A program made the translations under genes and the position numbers. From the NCBI GenBank assembly GCA_020632875.1, contig JACKET010000011.1:1-64000 (forward strand): DNA of 64,000 nucleotides. Direction: 5' to 3'. Below are positions 1 to 8,659 of the stretch, piece by piece. How positions within the stretch are numbered: position 1 is the stretch's first letter; every line of letters starts with the position of its first letter. Under the pieces are notes generated by a model that had not been told where the DNA came from, searched no databases, and was given only the letters and a program-made list of their open reading frames with translations. Source of the stretch: Alphaproteobacteria bacterium (GTDB taxonomy: Bacteria > Myxococcota_A > UBA796 > GCA-2862545).

Positions 1-472
1 ATGGAGGCGCCGGTGCGTGCCCGTCGGTCAGCCCCACCAGGATGCGCGAGAGCGTGATGCCATCCGCGAGGCTGTGGTGCAGGCGCGCGATCACCGCCGA
101 GCCCCCGCGGTAGCCCTGCACCAGGTGGAAGCGCCACGGCGCCCGGTCGAGCTCGAGCCGTCCGCTCATCCGCGCCGACACGAGCGCCTGCAGCGCGGCA
201 CGATCACCCGGCGGGTCGAGGGTCTCGACCTCGACGTGCCGCTCGACCGAGAACGCCGGATCGGGCTCCCACCACGGCGGCCCGACGGGCGGCTCGACGA
301 TGCGGTGCCGGAAGCGCGGATACCGCTGGACGAGGCGCTCCCCGAGGACCCCGACCAACACGTCGCGCGGCAGCGGCGCGTCGAACCACAGCACCGCCGT
401 GACGACCATCGGGTTCTCGGGCGCGTCGAGGTGCAGCCAGATCGCGTCGAGGGGTCCCAGGGGCTCGGACAC
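1..472 (-). CDS. WS/DGAT-type wax ester synthase / acyl-CoA acyltransferase, N-terminal part
   Basis: The reverse strand reads open from a GTG at 472 to the window edge (157 codons, 3' end missing). The protein begins VSEPLGPLDAIWLHLDAPEN and contains HHSLADG (bases 59-79), which fits the HHxxxDG acyl-transfer motif of the wax ester synthase/diacylglycerol acyltransferase family; the second His is the catalytic base in that family. The Asp-x-x-Trp near the N-terminus (LDAIWLHLD) is also typical. Such enzymes join acyl-CoA to a fatty alcohol or diacylglycerol to make storage lipid; whether this one prefers wax ester or triacylglycerol cannot be read here. It starts 13 bp from the divergent gene at 486, so the two share a very small promoter region. 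Full-length members are about 450 residues, so roughly the first third is present. Confidence 0.85.
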   Translation of the reverse strand, partial: MSEPLGPLDAIWLHLDAPENPMVVTAVLWFDAPLPRDVLVGVLGERLVQRYPRFRHRIVEPPVGPPWWEPDPAFSVERHVEVETLDPPGDRAALQALVSARMSGRLELDRAPWRFHLVQGYRGGSAVIARLHHSLADGITLSRILVGLTDGHAPAPP

Positions 473-485
473 GGCGGCCTCCCGA

Positions 486-1238
486 ATGGAGGGTTACCAC
501 GCGGAGATGACGTGGTCACGGCGCACGACGGCGCTCCGCGCCCTCCTCAAGCGCCTCGAGCGCAACCCGCTGGTTCCCGGGGAGCAGCAGGAGCTCGAGG
601 CCCTGCTCCTCCGCCTCGAGGCCGACGTCGAGGCGCTCGGCGCGCAGGTGGCCTCCGAACGGGCCGACGTGGAGCGGCTCTCGCAGCCCCTGCTGCGCTT
701 CGCGCTGTTCGTGACGGGGCAGCTCGGCACGCGCGAGGCGAAGGAGCAGGGCGAGTACCAGTCCGTCCTCGCGCGCACCATGGCGCTGGGCGACCGGGCG
801 AGCCTGCTGCGAACGGCCCTCGAGACCGTGGGAGCGCCCACGCGGCTCACCGACGAAGCGGTGGTCGAGGCGTTCGCGGGCGTGAAGGAGGCCGACCTCG
901 CGAAGCTCCCCTACCCGCTCCGCCCGCTCCACGTGCGCTGCGCGGCCTCCGAGGAGCTCGCCGCCATCCGGTCGCTCTGCGACCTCGAGCTCGCCGCACA
1001 CGGGCTCAAGCCGACCCCGCAGTGGCTCCAGGCCCGCCGCAGCGAGCAGGCGCGCATCGAGGGCCGGCTCCGTCGGGCGGGCTTCGCGGCAGACCCGCTC
1101 CCCTCCGAGCCCGATGCCGAGGCGCTGGCGAAGCTCCGCGCCGCGCTCGACGCCGCCATCGCGGCCCACGTCGATGGGCTCGCCGCTGCGCTCCGCGAGG
1201 TGGTGCGGGCCGCGCGGTTCCCCGCGCTCACCGCCTGA
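486..1238 (+). CDS. Uncharacterised alpha-helical protein
   Basis: This ORF of 250 codons is not recognised as a known family. The product is soluble, rich in Ala, Leu, Arg and Glu and appears largely helical; residues about 12-60 (LLKRLERNPL, ELEALLLRLEADVEALG) could form a coiled coil. There is no signal peptide or membrane segment. ATG 486 is taken as the start; ATG 507 (MTWSRRTT) is an alternative, preceded closely by GGAG. Longer upstream extensions would run into the divergent acyltransferase gene and have shadow-like composition. The stop codon abuts the stop of the convergent DUF6544 gene without a gap. Role unknown; the divergent partner hints at lipid storage but this is only positional. 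Confidence 0.6.
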   Translation: MEGYHAEMTWSRRTTALRALLKRLERNPLVPGEQQELEALLLRLEADVEALGAQVASERADVERLSQPLLRFALFVTGQLGTREAKEQGEYQSVLARTMALGDRASLLRTALETVGAPTRLTDEAVVEAFAGVKEADLAKLPYPLRPLHVRCAASEELAAIRSLCDLELAAHGLKPTPQWLQARRSEQARIEGRLRRAGFAADPLPSEPDAEALAKLRAALDAAIAAHVDGLAAALREVVRAARFPALTA

Positions 1239-1988
1239 TCAGCGGAACCGGATGGCGTCGAGCGTGCACCGGAAGAACTCGCCTTCGCTCTCGAAGCGCG
1301 ACGTGCCGTAGTGCCAGCCCACGCGGTGCCGCGTGGGGATCGTGATGCCGTCGACGGTCCGCTCGTCCGAGCACGTGCCGCCGAACGGGTGGTACTGGAA
1401 CCCGCCGCTCGAGAGGTCGCCCCACCGCGGCAGCGAGCAGGCCCGCAGCGCCCCGTCGGCGTCGATCTCGAGCTCGAGGTCGGATGCCTCGCCGTGCGCG
1501 CGGATGCAGGCATGCGGGTGGCTGCGGTCGGCCTCCCACCAGCGCACCTCGGAACCGAGCAGGGCGGCGGGCAGCCAGATGGCCTCGGCGTGCATCCGCC
1601 CCGCCGCGGCGCGGGCGATCTGATCGCCATCCGCGCGCATCACGGGGAACAGCCCGAAGAGGCGCCACTTCATCTGGCCCTCGCCATCCACCAGGCGGTC
1701 GAAGCCCGTCACCGGCAGCCCGTTGACCCGGGCTCTCGCGGCCCAGACGAACCCGCGGTCCCAGCGGATGACCTGCTCCGCGTCGAACCCGGCCCACCCG
1801 GAATCGAGCTTGATCTGGCCGGTCATCGTGAGCCGCACCGTGCGCGCGAGGGGCGCGCCGGGCGCGAGCGCGCGGAGGAAATAGCGCCGCACCCCGTCGG
1901 GGAGGCCGGCCACCATGGACGGATCGAAGCGCTCGAGCGTGGCCGGCGCGCTGTCCCAGAGCTCTTCGAGAGTGCGGTCGTGCGGCAT
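1239..1988 (-). CDS. DUF6544 (DUF6920-type) family protein
   Basis: The 249-residue product has the features I associate with DUF6544: a conserved VRRYFLRALAPGAPL start, the block KLDSGWAGFDAEQVIRWDRG, GFDRLVDGEGQMKWRLFGLFP in the centre, and a C-terminal PFGGTCSDERTVDG followed by IPTRHRVGWHYGTSRF. The family has no established enzymatic role; it looks like a beta-rich fold binding a hydrophobic ligand. The ATG at 1988 overlaps the TGA of the upstream peptidase by one base (TGATG), so the two are translationally coupled in one operon. No signal peptide is seen, so a cytoplasmic location is likely. The longer in-frame start at 2051 lies inside the peptidase gene and is rejected. Confidence 0.75.
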   Translation of the reverse strand: MPHDRTLEELWDSAPATLERFDPSMVAGLPDGVRRYFLRALAPGAPLARTVRLTMTGQIKLDSGWAGFDAEQVIRWDRGFVWAARARVNGLPVTGFDRLVDGEGQMKWRLFGLFPVMRADGDQIARAAAGRMHAEAIWLPAALLGSEVRWWEADRSHPHACIRAHGEASDLELEIDADGALRACSLPRWGDLSSGGFQYHPFGGTCSDERTVDGITIPTRHRVGWHYGTSRFESEGEFFRCTLDAIRFR

Positions 1989-4531
1989 CAGCGGTAGCCC
2001 TCCAGGAACGCCTTCACCGTGGGCCCGTGGGTCGCCCGCCGCTCGACGCACGCGTTCACGCGCTCCTCGACCTCCTTCGCCACCCGCTCAGAGCCCGGCA
2101 CCGCGTGCTCGGGAGCGAGGAAGAACGCCTTCGCCCGGGCGAAGCGCTCGGGGTCGCACCCCGCGGCCCCGACCCCGACGAGGTGCGGGAGGGCCTGCGG
2201 CGGGAGCTTCGCCTTCAGGGTGTCGTAGCTCGTCGTCAGCCACGCGAGCGCCTCGTCGCCGTGCCGGTCGGCGTCCTCGAACACGCTGCCCATCGTCTCG
2301 AAGGTCTCGTCGACGGTGCGCTCCTCCGCGAGGGCCCAGTCGAGCGCCCGCGCACGCTCGGCCTCCCCTTCGACCGAAGCGGCGGCCATCACGTAGATCG
2401 CCTGGATGCGCGGGTCGTCCGCGTCTCTCGCGAGCGCCCACATCCGGTCCTGGAAGGCGGCATCCTGCTTCCGCGCGTAGGAGCGCATCGCGGGGCCGGC
2501 GATGCTGGCCGACACGCTCGCCGGGTCCGAGAGGAACGCGCGGGCCGCTTCGTCCCACAGCCCGAGCACGGCGGCGTGCTCGCCGTGCTCGCCGAGCCAG
2601 TAGACGAGGCCCTCGCGCAGCGCGACGCGCTGTGGCGTGTCGGCGTCGGTCGGGTGCAGGCCGACCTCCTCGAGCCGGTCGCCCCACGCCGCGCGCAGGT
2701 ACGCGGCGAACGGCGCCTCGAGGTCGGTGTCGACGAGGTCCTCGACGGACCCGAGCTCGCCGAGGATGCTCCGCTGGGCCGGGACAGACACGGTGCCCGC
2801 GAGCGTGCCGAACAGCTCGAGCTGGCGCCCGAGATCGAGCGCCCCGCCGCCCGTCAGCGCGGCGATGTCCTGCACGAGCGCGATCTGCTCGGCCTCCGAC
2901 AGCTCTCCGGCCACCGCGACGAGCGCGTCGAGCTCGGCCGGGTCCGCGAACGTCCACACGTGGTAGCCGACCCCGTCGGCCATCGGCAGCATCCACGGCG
3001 CGTCGAGCGCGATGTCGGCCTCCCTCCCCTCGATCAGGAAGCGTTGGACGCCGGCCGGCGTGCGCACCACCAGGGGCACCGGCCACACGGCATCGTCCTC
3101 GATGGCGCTGCCGAGCTTCACGTAGCGCTGCTGGCGCACGTGGAAGCCCGTCGCGGTGCGCTCGAACGTGAGGAGCGGGGCGCCGGGCCGGTCGAGGTAG
3201 GGCACGAGCAGGGCGCCGATGTCCTCGCCGCTCGCGTCCGACAGCGCGGCGAACAGGTCGGCCGCCGTGGCGTTCCCGAACCGGTGCGCGTCCATGTACG
3301 ACCGGATCCCCTTCCGGAACGCCTCTTCGCCGATCCACTGCTCCGTCGCGCCCAGCACCGCCTGGCCCTTCGGGTACGCGAGCCCGTTGGTCGTGTTGTA
3401 GACGTTGGCGGGGTCGACGACGGTGCGCACCGGCCGCATCGTGGCGCGCCCGTCGGCCGACATCGCGCGGAAGGCGCGCCGCACGTACGAATAGCGCCCC
3501 GGGTTGTCGGGGAATGCCGCCGCGCGGGCCTTCAGGCCCATCCAGCTCGCGAACGACTCGTTGAGCCAGAGGTCGTCCCACCAGGCCATCGTGACGAGGT
3601 CGCCGAACCACATGTGCGCGATCTCGTGGGCCACGACCTCCGCGACGGTCCCGCGGTCCTGGGGCGTCATCGCGGTCGGGCTGACGAGCATCCCGTCGGT
3701 CAGCACGACCAGCCCGACGTTCTCCATCCCGCCGTACGCGAACTCGGGGACGATGGCGAAGTCGAGCTTCGGGTACGGGAGCGGGCTGCCGAACCAGTCG
3801 ACGAGGAAGCCCATGTGCACGGGCACCTGCGCCGCGATCTCGGCCGCGAGCGGGGCCGTGCCCTTCGGCACCCAGACCGTCGACGGCACCGACGTGCCCT
3901 CGACCGGCACGGCATCGAACGGCCCGACCACGAGCGCGACGAGGTAGCTCGACATCGGCGGGGACGTGGCGAACGTGTGGATCGTGCGCCCGGCGCGCTG
4001 CGTCGCCGTGGCCTCGGGCATGTTGGACAGCGTGACGAGATCGGTGGGCGTCGTGAGCTCGATCGTCCATGGAATCTTGTAGGAGGGCTCGTCGAAGCAC
4101 GGGAATGCGGTGCGCGCGTCGTCGGCCTCGAACTGGGTGACGATGTACGCGTCCTTCTCGGCGGTCTTGTAGAGCCCGGCGATGTTCGTCTGGAGGTCGT
4201 TCTCGAACTCGATGTCGAGGGTCGCGCGGCCCGGCTTCAGCGGCTTCGCGAGGGTGACCGTGAGGAAGGGCCCGTCGACGGCGTGCTCGGCGGCGACCGG
4301 CTTCTTCCCGCCCACCCGCACGGCGCCGATCTCGCTGAGGTCTTCGGCGTGCAGCGTGAAGCTCGTGGTCTTCTCGAGCACCTCGAGCTCGATGGTCACG
4401 GACCCGTGGTACCGCGTGTCGCGCGGGTCGAGCGTCAGGCGCACCGTCTGGGACGTGGGGCGGACGGTGTTGGAGAGCCGCCCGTCGGTCGTTCCGGCGA
4501 GCGCAAGGGAGGCCAGCAGCGTCGTGAGCAT
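1988..4531 (-). CDS. M1 family metallopeptidase (aminopeptidase N-like), secreted
   Basis: The 847-residue protein is a gluzincin aminopeptidase. A short signal peptide (MLTTLLASLALAG) is followed by the N-terminal beta-saddle domain, the substrate-recognition motif YGGMEN (G-x-M-E-N), and the zinc site HEIAHMWFGDLV at about residue 302 with the third ligand Glu in LWLNESFASWMG. These are the full M1 catalytic residues, so it should be an active exopeptidase releasing N-terminal amino acids. The C-terminal half (about 450-847) corresponds to the helical ERAP1-C-like domain. Length is normal for the family. The signal peptide suggests a periplasmic or secreted enzyme, consistent with peptide feeding in a predatory or proteolytic bacterium. 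It is followed by the translationally coupled DUF6544 gene. Confidence 0.93.
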   Translation of the reverse strand: MLTTLLASLALAGTTDGRLSNTVRPTSQTVRLTLDPRDTRYHGSVTIELEVLEKTTSFTLHAEDLSEIGAVRVGGKKPVAAEHAVDGPFLTVTLAKPLKPGRATLDIEFENDLQTNIAGLYKTAEKDAYIVTQFEADDARTAFPCFDEPSYKIPWTIELTTPTDLVTLSNMPEATATQRAGRTIHTFATSPPMSSYLVALVVGPFDAVPVEGTSVPSTVWVPKGTAPLAAEIAAQVPVHMGFLVDWFGSPLPYPKLDFAIVPEFAYGGMENVGLVVLTDGMLVSPTAMTPQDRGTVAEVVAHEIAHMWFGDLVTMAWWDDLWLNESFASWMGLKARAAAFPDNPGRYSYVRRAFRAMSADGRATMRPVRTVVDPANVYNTTNGLAYPKGQAVLGATEQWIGEEAFRKGIRSYMDAHRFGNATAADLFAALSDASGEDIGALLVPYLDRPGAPLLTFERTATGFHVRQQRYVKLGSAIEDDAVWPVPLVVRTPAGVQRFLIEGREADIALDAPWMLPMADGVGYHVWTFADPAELDALVAVAGELSEAEQIALVQDIAALTGGGALDLGRQLELFGTLAGTVSVPAQRSILGELGSVEDLVDTDLEAPFAAYLRAAWGDRLEEVGLHPTDADTPQRVALREGLVYWLGEHGEHAAVLGLWDEAARAFLSDPASVSASIAGPAMRSYARKQDAAFQDRMWALARDADDPRIQAIYVMAAASVEGEAERARALDWALAEERTVDETFETMGSVFEDADRHGDEALAWLTTSYDTLKAKLPPQALPHLVGVGAAGCDPERFARAKAFFLAPEHAVPGSERVAKEVEERVNACVERRATHGPTVKAFLEGYR

Positions 4532-4556
4532 GCCGACCGTTATCGCGCGATGCCGG

Positions 4557-5384
4557 TCAGGGCCGGCAGACGGCGAACGCCCCGGGCGCCGTGACCGCGA
4601 GCAGCCCCGTACGCGGATCCGCGGCGACGAGCTGGCACTTCGGGAACGGCGTGGCGAGCTCGCGCCCCTTGAGGTCGACCATGCGGATGCGGCCCCCTTC
4701 GAGCTGGACCAGCAGCCGCTCGGGGTCGAGGTACCAGACCCGGGTGAGCCAGTGCCCCGGCCAGGAGGTCATGGACTGCAACCGGCCCGTCGCGAGCGAG
4801 CGGATCTCGAGGGAGCCCGAGGAGGCGCCCACGGCGACGGACTGGCCGAAGGGGCTCATCGCGACGGACTCGAGGGACAGGGCGTCGACCTCCCACCGGC
4901 TCACCTCCTCCTCGGTCGCGATCTGGCGGACGACGAGGTGCTCGTCCTCCTGCACGACCGCGACCCCCCGCCCGAGCGCGAGGATGCGGGGACCCGCACC
5001 GAGCTCGAGGACCCGCTCGCCGGTGGAGGCATCCCAGACGACGCTGCCGCGATCGGCGGACGCGGCGACGTAGCGGCCGTCGAGGTCGAAGCCCAGGAAC
5101 TGCGCCCCGAGCGGGCTCCAGAGGTCGGGGGCGAGGGGCACGCTCGCACCGGACGCGAGGTCGACGCGCTCGAGCGACGCGAGCCGATCGAGCACCACCA
5201 CGGCGGGATCGACGGGATGGGGCGCGACGCCGCGCAGCCCCTTCGTGGGGAGCAGGAGCGACGGCTCGTCCTGGGTCGGGTCCCAGCCGACGAGGCCCCG
5301 CTCGGTGGCCAGCAGCAGGCGCCCGTCGGCGGTCCACGCGAGCCCGTCGATGATGTCCTTCGTCTCCAGCTCGATGCCATCCAT
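4557..5384 (-). CDS. WD40/beta-propeller-like protein
   Basis: The 275-residue product has repeated propeller-like blades: GLAWTADGRLLLATERGLVGWD, FLGFDLDGRYVAASADRGSVVWDASTG, VAMSPFGQSVAVGASSG and VVAADPRTGLLAV. Each has the 'position-value then W/D' turn of WD40 or YVTN blades. No enzyme motif, signal peptide or membrane segment is visible, so a cytoplasmic scaffold or binding protein is the natural reading. It precedes the M1 peptidase gene on the same strand with a 25-bp gap and could be cotranscribed with it. A TACGAT box lies upstream at about 26 nt from the start. Confidence 0.65.
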   Translation of the reverse strand: MDGIELETKDIIDGLAWTADGRLLLATERGLVGWDPTQDEPSLLLPTKGLRGVAPHPVDPAVVVLDRLASLERVDLASGASVPLAPDLWSPLGAQFLGFDLDGRYVAASADRGSVVWDASTGERVLELGAGPRILALGRGVAVVQEDEHLVVRQIATEEEVSRWEVDALSLESVAMSPFGQSVAVGASSGSLEIRSLATGRLQSMTSWPGHWLTRVWYLDPERLLVQLEGGRIRMVDLKGRELATPFPKCQLVAADPRTGLLAVTAPGAFAVCRP

Positions 5385-5485
5385 GCCGTCTCACCCGCGT
5401 CGTCGGCCTCCATCGTAGGGCATGGGGAGAATCCCGTGGAGCATTCCGCTAGGCTGGGCTCCAGAGCATCACAGGGGGCCCGCGG

Positions 5486-5812
5486 ATGGACGGCGATCTG
5501 ACCCAGGACGAGCGCGAGGCCCTCGTGGCCCTGGCGCGGCACCTCGTGATGGCCGACGGTCAGGTGTCGAGGAGCGAGCTGTTCGAGATGCTCCGGCTCG
5601 AGGCCGAGCTGGGCGACACCTGGCGCACCGCGGTCAAGGCGACCGACGGCACGGTCCGCGACCGCGCCGCCGTGCTCGCGCTCGCGAGCCGCGTCGAGCG
5701 CAGGGGCGTGCAGCAGCGCTTCCTCGCCCTCCTCGAGCGTCTGGCCGAGGGCGATGGCGTGCACCAGGAAGAGGTGGCGCTGCTGGCCGAGCTCCGCTCG
5801 ATCTGGGGATGA
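5486..5812 (+). CDS. TerB-like small protein
   Basis: A 108-residue, all-helical acidic protein. It resembles TerB/DjlA N-terminal domains in size and in the pattern LVALARHLVMADGQVSRSE followed by ELFEMLRLEAELGD, where an acidic helix-loop (MADGQVSRSE) corresponds to the 'aDG.is..E' signature of that family. TerB-like domains bind metal or act as assembly modules; a direct role in tellurite resistance is not implied. An AGGGGG stretch about 8 nt upstream of ATG 5486 acts as ribosome binding site, and TAGGCT at 5450 is a plausible -10. Its stop overlaps the start of the TPM lipoprotein (ATGA), so the pair forms an operon. Confidence 0.55.
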   Translation: MDGDLTQDEREALVALARHLVMADGQVSRSELFEMLRLEAELGDTWRTAVKATDGTVRDRAAVLALASRVERRGVQQRFLALLERLAEGDGVHQEEVALLAELRSIWG

Positions 5813-6981
5813 GGGTCCGGGTGCTGCTCGCCCTGGCGCTGTGCGGGTGCGAGGCGCCCCGTCCAGTCGCCACGCCGACCGCGCCCCGCGAGGGCTTCGC
5901 TCCCGACTACTCCGCGCCACAGGCGGTCCCCGTCCTCGTCGACCCCGTGACCGACCTCGCTCAGGTGCTCGACCCCGCCGAAGAGCGCCTGCTCGACGGG
6001 TCGATCCGCGGCATCCGCGCCGAGACGGGCGTGCAGGTCGCCGTCCTCACGGTCGGGCGCCTGCCGGACGGTGAGACCATCGAGAGCTTCTCGCTGTCGG
6101 TCGCCGATCGCTGGGAGGGCGGAGGCGACCGTGACGACGGGCTGCTCGTCGTGCTGGCCCTCGTCGACCGCCGGTCGCGCATCGAGGTGGGCTACGGCCT
6201 CGAGGGCTACGTCACCGACGCCGAGGCCGGCGAGCTGCTCGAGGCGTCCGTCCCGTCGCTGCAGGCGCAAGACTACGGCGCGGCGCTCGGCGGCATCGTC
6301 GAGGGCCTGCACGCCGAGGTCGCGTCCCTCACGCCCGGCGCGTCGATCCCCGTGTGGCGACGGGCCTACGGCGCGGGGGCGGCGTGGTTCCCGTCCGGCA
6401 TCCCCATCTCTCTCGCCGCCACGCTGCTCGGCGCCCTCGGCATCGTGGCGCTGCGCTGGAGCTGGCGGGGCCACGGGGTCCCGGAGCGGGTCACCCGCGC
6501 CCTGCGGGGTCGATTCTGGCTCGTGCTGCCGCTGCTCGCGGCGACGTGGGGGGCCGCGGCGCTCGTGATCGCGGGCCTCGGTGTGCAGTCCGACCTCGTG
6601 CGGCTCGTGTGCGGTGGGGTCGTCGGCACGATCGTCTGGGGCACGCTGCCCAACGCGAAGAACGCGCGCGACCTGCGCTGGGGCCTCGGCCTCGGCGGCC
6701 TGTGCACGCTCTTCGCGCTCGTCGTGCTCATCGGCACCTGGTCGGAGCCCGGTGCGGACGCGTTCACGGCCATCTTCTACACGATGTTCGGCTTCATCAT
6801 GGTCGTGGCCGGCAGCTCCGAGGCGTCCGGCGGAGGCGGGGGAGGCGGCAGCTCCTACGACTCCGGCTCGTCGTGGAGCTCGTCCAGCTCGAGCTCGTCC
6901 TCGTCCTCGTCGTCGGGAGGCGGAGACTGGGGCGGCGGAGGCGGCGGATTCGGCGGAGGTGGAGCGTCGGGGAGCTGGTGA
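5809..6981 (+). CDS. TPM-domain lipoprotein (YgcG-like) with Gly/Ser-rich tail
   Basis: The start ATG 5809 overlaps the preceding stop by four bases. The product (390 aa) opens with a lipoprotein signal, MRVRVLLALALCGCEAP, and then a TPM domain (about 40-180) with DPAEERLLDGSIRGIRAETG, DDGLLVVLALVDRRSRIEVG and YGLEGYVTDAEAGELLE, the typical TPM phosphatase-like core. Three to four hydrophobic segments follow (about 203-330), then a low-complexity Gly/Ser tail of about 50 residues rich in SSS and GGGGG ending in GSW. This order, TPM-TM-Gly-rich tail, is that of YgcG-type proteins. TPM domains in chloroplasts act in photosystem II repair, but bacterial members are mostly uncharacterised. Likely anchored in the envelope. 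Confidence 0.85.
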   Translation: MRVRVLLALALCGCEAPRPVATPTAPREGFAPDYSAPQAVPVLVDPVTDLAQVLDPAEERLLDGSIRGIRAETGVQVAVLTVGRLPDGETIESFSLSVADRWEGGGDRDDGLLVVLALVDRRSRIEVGYGLEGYVTDAEAGELLEASVPSLQAQDYGAALGGIVEGLHAEVASLTPGASIPVWRRAYGAGAAWFPSGIPISLAATLLGALGIVALRWSWRGHGVPERVTRALRGRFWLVLPLLAATWGAAALVIAGLGVQSDLVRLVCGGVVGTIVWGTLPNAKNARDLRWGLGLGGLCTLFALVVLIGTWSEPGADAFTAIFYTMFGFIMVVAGSSEASGGGGGGGSSYDSGSSWSSSSSSSSSSSSSGGGDWGGGGGGFGGGGASGSW

Positions 6982-6991
6982 GCCCGCCGCG

Positions 6992-7717
6992 TCAGAGCGA
7001 CGCAGCGAGCTCGGCGATCACGTCGGCGGCGCCTTCCGACACGACGTCGCCGTGGCCCGGGATCAGGCGGACGACCTCGCGGGTCTCGGCCCAGCGCTTC
7101 AGGAAGTCGCGGTACGGCGCCTTGCTGCGCGTGAACAGCATCATCATGCGGCTGATGAGCGTGATGCGCGGCCCGCCGGAGCTCCCGAGCAGCCGGCCGT
7201 ACACGAACCAGAAGCAGCCGGGGCGATGCGGCACGTTGAACAGGCTGTCGGCGAACGCGAGGCTCACGCCGTCGGCGCTCTTCACGATCAGCGCGCCCTC
7301 CATGTGCTTCTCGGCGCCGAAGTGCTCGAGACGCACCGTGCCCTCGGGGTCGAGCGAGGCGTAGTCGTCGTAGGTCCCGTCGACGGGCACCTTCTGCTCG
7401 ACCATGCTCCGCGCCTTCGCGGGGCAGATCACGACCAGGCCGGGGTACCGGGCCTTGTACCGGGGCGCGTCCATGCGGTGCCAGCCATTGGGGACGACGA
7501 GGTACTTCGGCGTGCCCAGGGTCTCGAGCTCGGCCATGTGCGCCTCGTCCATCGCGATGGCGCTGTGCAGGACGAGCTCTCCGGCGGTCGTGCGCGCGAC
7601 GACCATGCAGCGCTCGAGGTCCATGTTCGGCAGCTTGCCCTCGACGCGCCACAGGTTCTCGGCCAGCGGCACGAGCTCGCCGTGGGGGTGCACGACCCAG
7701 TCGGTGTCTTCGGCCAT
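6992..7717 (-). CDS. DUF4336 family protein (metallo-beta-lactamase-like fold)
   Basis: The 241-residue product carries the DUF4336 pattern: LVVPNGWHRMDAPRYKARYP, then a VPVDGTYDDY block, HFGAEKHMEGALIV, and RLIPGHGDVV near the C-terminus. The final GHGD and the N-terminal 'GELVLHSAIAMDEAHM' resemble a degenerate metallo-beta-lactamase scaffold; the usual HxHxDH cluster is not present, so hydrolase activity is doubtful. The start MAEDTDWVVHPHGE at 7717 fits family N-termini; the much longer open frame upstream runs through the opposite-strand hydrolase and is a shadow. It is 23 bp downstream of the DUF2797 gene on the same strand and may share its transcript. Confidence 0.8.
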   Translation of the reverse strand: MAEDTDWVVHPHGELVPLAENLWRVEGKLPNMDLERCMVVARTTAGELVLHSAIAMDEAHMAELETLGTPKYLVVPNGWHRMDAPRYKARYPGLVVICPAKARSMVEQKVPVDGTYDDYASLDPEGTVRLEHFGAEKHMEGALIVKSADGVSLAFADSLFNVPHRPGCFWFVYGRLLGSSGGPRITLISRMMMLFTRSKAPYRDFLKRWAETREVVRLIPGHGDVVSEGAADVIAELAASL

Positions 7718-7740
7718 CTCTGCCCTCCCGGGCGCCCCGC

Positions 7741-8631
7741 CTATCCGAACAGGCCCAGCTGCACACGGGATCGCGGCGTCGACGCGGGCGGGTCGGGGTC
7801 GACCAGCCGCCCGACGAGCTCGCCGAGATCCAGCAGGAACCGGCCCGCCGGCTCCTCCACCAGGGCCGTGTGCCCCACGGCTCCCACCACGCGGACCTCG
7901 ATGCGCGCCCCCTCCTCCACCGGCAGCTCCGGCTCGCCGCGCACGGCCTCGCGGGTCTCGCGGGCGAGGGTCGGCATCCGCACGACCTCGGGGAGCTGGA
8001 AGAGGTCGTCGTAGTCGGCCCCGGCGACGGCACGCACGTCGGAGAGGACGGACAGCACGCGCTCCGCGGCCTCTTCGGTGCGCATGCCGCCGCGGAGCAG
8101 GGCGAGCTTGCGCGAGCGGCGCGCCCCCTCGACGGCGGTGGTCTGCGTGGAGGCGACGTGCTCGAGCTGCTTGATGCGCGGACCCGGCCCGCGCGCCACG
8201 CGAACGGCGTAGAGCGGGCCCTGGTCGACCAGCCGGGCCGTCTTCCGCGGGTCGGACGCGGTGCCGACCTTCACCTCGGGCCCCCCGAAGCTCGCGAGGT
8301 ACAGGTGGTGCGTCTGCAGGCACGCCTCGCGCGCGGACGGCACCAGGCGCGGGCACGCGAAGCCGTCGCAGATCATGCAGGGCCGGAACGTGTCGCGGGC
8401 CATGCACGCCGGGCACTGCTTTCCGGTGGCCGTCGCGGCGTCGGGGCAGGGCTTCGGCTGCCGGCCCTCGCGGTACCCGGTGCACCGGCGCTCCCCCACG
8501 CCCACGCGGAGCGCCCCGGGGAACGTCCAGTCGAGCGTCTTGCCGCGCCCCGCGTCGGCGCGCACCCGGAGCTGCGGGCGGCCCTCGTGCCAGCCGAAGC
8601 CCGTGACCAGCAGGTGGCGCGCGTGCGGCAT
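7741..8631 (-). CDS. DUF2797 domain protein
   Basis: The 296-residue protein shows the DUF2797 signature: a Cys-rich centre (CPACMARDTFRPCMICDGF, and CTGYREG, CPDA before it) that could bind zinc, followed by HHLYLASFGGPEVKVGTAS and LVDQGPLYAVRVARGPGPRI-KQLE, the most conserved part. Function of the family is unknown; the resemblance of VKVG..R...RLVDQG to GIY-YIG nuclease motifs has been suggested but is not proof of nuclease activity. The start ATG 8631 is 28 bp from the divergent hydrolase start at 8660, so both are driven from one small intergenic gap. The following gene (DUF4336) is on the same strand. Confidence 0.8.
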   Translation of the reverse strand: MPHARHLLVTGFGWHEGRPQLRVRADAGRGKTLDWTFPGALRVGVGERRCTGYREGRQPKPCPDAATATGKQCPACMARDTFRPCMICDGFACPRLVPSAREACLQTHHLYLASFGGPEVKVGTASDPRKTARLVDQGPLYAVRVARGPGPRIKQLEHVASTQTTAVEGARRSRKLALLRGGMRTEEAAERVLSVLSDVRAVAGADYDDLFQLPEVVRMPTLARETREAVRGEPELPVEEGARIEVRVVGAVGHTALVEEPAGRFLLDLGELVGRLVDPDPPASTPRSRVQLGLFG

Positions 8632-8647
8632 GCCGCCCCATAGCCGG

Positions 8648-8653
8648 TAGAGT
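8648..8653 (+). promoter_or_regulatory. -10-like hexamer TAGAGT, probable leaderless start
   Basis: TAGAGT lies 6 nt before ATG 8660. Transcription initiating about 7 nt downstream of a -10 box would begin at the start codon itself. No ribosome binding site is visible between, and no good -35 is seen. See the finding on recurrent boxes. Confidence 0.45.
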
Positions 8654-8659
8654 GCGGCG